Source: Hymenobacter mucosus (GTDB lineage Bacteria > Bacteroidota > Bacteroidia > Cytophagales > Hymenobacteraceae). From it: a stretch of 64,000 nt of DNA. The position numbers and the translations under genes are program-made. Within the stretch, counting starts at the first letter, position 1, and the number at the start of each line of letters is the position of its first letter. Positions 63,303 to 64,000 of this stretch are shown here, in pieces. The notes below the pieces were generated by a model. It did no database searches. It had not been told where the DNA came from and worked only from the letters and a program-made list of their open reading frames with translations. Location: NCBI RefSeq assembly GCF_900188255.1, contig NZ_FZNS01000001.1, forward strand, positions 806,001 to 870,000, in the 5' to 3' direction.

Positions 63303-64000
63303 TTATATTTCTGTGGGGCGTTTGCGCAACTGTTTTAATTCGGCCGGGCGCACCACGCCCAAGCCCAACACTAAGCCTACAAAGAGCACCCCAGCGGCAG
63401 TAGTCTCTAGCAGCCAGGGCAGTTGCAGATAGGACTGCATGGCGTACCACGCCGTGCATAAAACACCTAGCAATGCTACCAGCCGCCCAAGCGTAACCCA
63501 CGGCACCGGCACCTGCAAGCGGCGCTGCACCAGCCCTACATAGCACACCGAAACCACCGCGGCGCAAATTAGGGTGTTCCAGGAAGCGGCCACGGCCCCG
63601 AAGCGCGGAAGTAGTACTACGTTCAGCCCTATGTTGAGAGCCACACTACAAGCTACTAGTCGGCTCACGGTGCTCACTACGGCCGTGGTGTTTAGTAAGG
63701 TAGCGTAGAGCGCAAAGAAGGAATGAACCAACACATTGATGAACAGAATCTTCAAGCACCACGTCATGCGGGCTATTTCATGGGATGAGCTATGCTGAAA
63801 CTGCCAAAACAGCACCTCGCCCCGAAACAGCACAAAGGCCCCAATAAACAACATGGGTACCGTGACGATGCGCTGCCCAAACCAAAGTAGTTTCTGCTGC
63901 TCCTGCGGCTGGTCTATGGCCGCCGAGAAGCGGGCGAAAAACAAGGGTAGCACCGTCCAGATATACATCATTACGGCGTCTACCCAGCGGTAGGCGCCGG
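63303..64000 (-). CDS. polysaccharide flippase (MATE/Wzx-like), C-terminal part
   Basis: At least 232 aa; the frame is open to the right edge (reading ...AYRWVDAVMMYIW), so the N-terminal half lies outside. Several membrane helices are visible, with the family-typical FFARFSAAIDQPQEQQKL loop and VLVHSFFALYATLLNTT. Oligosaccharide flippases move lipid-linked repeat units across the inner membrane. It is the most upstream gene seen of the minus-strand polysaccharide cluster that ends at 59313. Its C-terminus ends with a basic tail RKRPTEI. Confidence 0.88.
   Translation of the reverse strand, partial: GAYRWVDAVMMYIWTVLPLFFARFSAAIDQPQEQQKLLWFGQRIVTVPMLFIGAFVLFRGEVLFWQFQHSSSHEIARMTWCLKILFINVLVHSFFALYATLLNTTAVVSTVSRLVACSVALNIGLNVVLLPRFGAVAASWNTLICAAVVSVCYVGLVQRRLQVPVPWVTLGRLVALLGVLCTAWYAMQSYLQLPWLLETTAAGVLFVGLVLGLGVVRPAELKQLRKRPTEI

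Overview
The window reads as chromosomal DNA of a GC-rich member of the Bacteroidota, most like Hymenobacter or a close relative (family Hymenobacteraceae). This rests on family knowledge and not on a database search. The pointers are a SusC/SusD pair, a hybrid two-component sensor with a periplasmic sugar-binding domain, two proteins with type IX secretion C-terminal domains, DUF1573 repeats, a fused alpha/beta 2-oxo-acid dehydrogenase E1, many lipoprotein signals, and -7 promoter boxes of the Bacteroidota form TAnnTTTG. I see no phage, transposase, CRISPR array or plasmid gene. The content is mostly ordinary chromosome with two specialised loci.

Layout. 1-9.7 kb: the C-terminal part of an M1 peptidase, a subtilase lipoprotein, RNase P RNA (rnpB), a secreted clan GH-A glycosidase, an NtrC-like response regulator with no DNA-binding domain, a LuxE-like protein and a small lipoprotein. 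9.8-25.4 kb: housekeeping and metabolism (fused E1, DUF1573 protein, alanine dehydrogenase, LtaS-like sulfatase-fold protein preceded by a SUKH-like gene, orphan HsdR-N protein, AMP nucleosidase, amidohydrolase lipoprotein, DinB protein, UMF1-type transporter), ending with MocA-like and XdhC-like molybdenum-cofactor genes. 25.7-31.6 kb: a second subtilase lipoprotein, then a three-subunit molybdenum hydroxylase resembling E. coli PaoABC, with a Tat signal on the Fe-S subunit. The two cofactor genes beside it probably serve it.

32.7-45 kb: a compact fructan utilisation locus on the minus strand. The order is sensor/regulator, SusC, SusD, sugar-porter MFS transporter, PfkB sugar kinase, GH32 fructanase. 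Together these would sense, import, cleave and phosphorylate fructose-containing glycans. Two TTGATAC direct repeats exactly 20 bp apart lie between regulator and susC and are a candidate operator.

45-59 kb: extracellular or envelope enzymes (DNA/RNA nuclease lipoprotein, type-B carboxylesterase, two T9SS cargo proteins, a GH3 beta-glucosidase), a RibD/DHFR-like reductase, tRNA-Ser(GGA), type I asparaginase and a TatD nuclease. 59.3-64 kb: a minus-strand surface-polysaccharide cluster (GT2, polysaccharide deacetylase, GT4, FkbM methyltransferase, and a flippase cut by the window end).

Two regulatory patterns stand out. First, at five genes a TAnnTTyG box lies only 4-6 nt before the start codon, suggesting leaderless or nearly leaderless mRNAs. 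Second, an orphan intrinsic terminator follows a promoter-like box ahead of the AMP nucleosidase gene, suggesting an attenuated leader or small RNA.
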